Below are positions 5,822 through 6,510 of a DNA stretch of 6,510 bases, one piece after another (position 1 is the first letter of the stretch; every line of letters begins with the position of its first letter). The stretch covers positions 1 to 6,510 of the forward strand of contig JAKPBL010000661.1 in NCBI GenBank assembly GCA_029778965.1, written 5' to 3'. A model generated the notes under the pieces. It did no database searches, was not told the origin of the DNA, and saw only the letters and a program-made list of their open reading frames with translations. The position numbers and the translations under genes were made by a program. Origin of the DNA: Bacteroidota bacterium (GTDB lineage Bacteria > Bacteroidota > Bacteroidia > Chitinophagales > Chitinophagaceae).

Positions 5822-6510
5822 ATGACTACAAAAGCACTGGCAATAGCCCTACTAGCATTGATTATCAATGGTTGTAACTCTAAAGATGTTCCCGAAGAAC
5901 AGACACCTCCCATCAACGATACCAGCGGCGTGGAAAAGAATCCGCCGAATACTACCTACAAGCCGGCTTTTGCCGGCCAAACGCGGATCGCCGCGGTAAC
6001 CACCACTGCGCCGTACGAAACAAAGCTGTTAAGCAGCAGCCTGAACAGTCCCTGGGGCATTGCCGCCCTGCCCGACGGCCGTTTCCTGATCACAGAAAAG
6101 CGCGGTTCGATAAGGATCGCGCGCGCCGATGGCAGCTTGTCGCCCGCCCTTGCCGGCGCACCTACCGACGTGCTGACATCGGGACAAGCCGGTTACCTGG
6201 GCATCACCATCGATCCCGGGTTTGCCAGCAACCGCATCTTTTACTGGGTGTATTCGCGGCTGGTACCCGATGGCAACCTGCCCGCGCTGACCAGGGCTCG
6301 TTTGTCTGACGACGAAACCAGCCTGGAAGATGTACAGGTTATTTACGAAGCGAAGCCTGCACATGGGGGCGACGCCCATTACGGCGGCCGGGTGAAATTC
6401 GATGGCAATGGCTATCTCTATATGAGCACCGGCGAACGGTCTGATATCAATACCCGTCCGTTTGCACAATCGCTCGAAACAGCTACCGGTAAAGTGCTGC
6501 GGCTTACACG
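5822..6510 (+). CDS. lipoprotein PQQ-dependent glucose/sorbosone dehydrogenase, 3' end outside window
   Basis: The ATG at 5822 opens a frame that runs off the right edge after 229 codons plus two bases, so only about half of a typical protein of this family is present. Residues 1-17 form a lipoprotein signal peptide (Lys4, a hydrophobic stretch AIALLALII) ending at the lipobox Cys18 in INGC. A polar, proline-rich linker of about 50 residues follows. The beta-propeller domain of the GSDH family (soluble PQQ aldose dehydrogenases such as YliI) then shows SPWGIAALPDGRFLITEKRG (76-95), GQAGYLGITIDPGF (121-134), AHYGGRVKFDGNGYLYMSTG (185-204) and GKVLRL (223-228). H186 in HYGGR sits where the catalytic His of the family is expected. 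The product should be anchored on the periplasmic or outer face and oxidise a sugar or polyol using PQQ. The substrate is unknown. No clear promoter or Shine-Dalgarno sequence is seen in the 71 bases upstream. Confidence 0.88.
   Translation, partial: MTTKALAIALLALIINGCNSKDVPEEQTPPINDTSGVEKNPPNTTYKPAFAGQTRIAAVTTTAPYETKLLSSSLNSPWGIAALPDGRFLITEKRGSIRIARADGSLSPALAGAPTDVLTSGQAGYLGITIDPGFASNRIFYWVYSRLVPDGNLPALTRARLSDDETSLEDVQVIYEAKPAHGGDAHYGGRVKFDGNGYLYMSTGERSDINTRPFAQSLETATGKVLRLT

Noticed and set aside
5962..5977. GCCGGC-TTTT-GCCGGC hairpin
   Set aside because: A perfect 6-bp stem, but it lies in codons of the lipoprotein linker, has no T-tract after it, and can arise from the Pro-Ala-Phe-Ala-Gly codons by chance.
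6029..6469. 146-codon open frame on the minus strand
   Set aside because: It is antisense to the sugar dehydrogenase, whose frame carries clear GSDH motifs. It is best explained as a shadow.

Overview
The window looks like chromosomal core DNA from a member of the Bacteroidota, most likely of the Chitinophagaceae type. This rests on the TAnnTTTG-type -7 elements placed a few bases before start codons, the weak or absent Shine-Dalgarno sequences, the Bacteroidota-style SucC and MiaA proteins, and the lipoprotein sugar dehydrogenase. The lineage is an inference from sequence style, not from a database search. No mobile element, CRISPR array, tRNA or rRNA gene is visible.

Minus-strand block (7-4424), read from right to left: a diverged Sua5/YrdC-like ORF (4424-3969), a family 9 glycosyltransferase of the ADP-heptose:LPS heptosyltransferase kind (3994-2984), the CCA-adding tRNA nucleotidyltransferase (2920-1502), a small protein of the pRiA4b ORF-3-like family with an acidic tail (1463-891), and miaA (891-7). 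The genes are tightly packed: a 26-base overlap between the first two, a 63-base gap holding a probable promoter before cca, a 38-base gap, and a TAATG stop/start overlap into miaA. Two genes are certain tRNA-maturation enzymes (3' CCA addition and i6A37 formation). A third resembles the enzyme that begins t6A37 synthesis but seems to have lost its active-site motifs.

Plus-strand block: sucC (4474-5691), encoding the beta subunit of succinyl-CoA synthetase, is divergent from the Sua5-like ORF across only 49 bases, where two face-to-face promoters seem to overlap. A strong hairpin terminator follows sucC (5716-5750). No sucD follows. After about 70 bases with no promoter I can recognise, a lipoprotein PQQ-type glucose/sorbosone dehydrogenase starts at 5822 and runs off the right edge.

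The most unusual item is the Sua5-like ORF. It is an intact frame with its own promoter-like sequence and keeps the family scaffold, but the PTDT, KxR and STSAN positions are all replaced and the C-terminus is short. It may be a pseudoenzyme or a decaying paralogue. The other genes are ordinary housekeeping genes.
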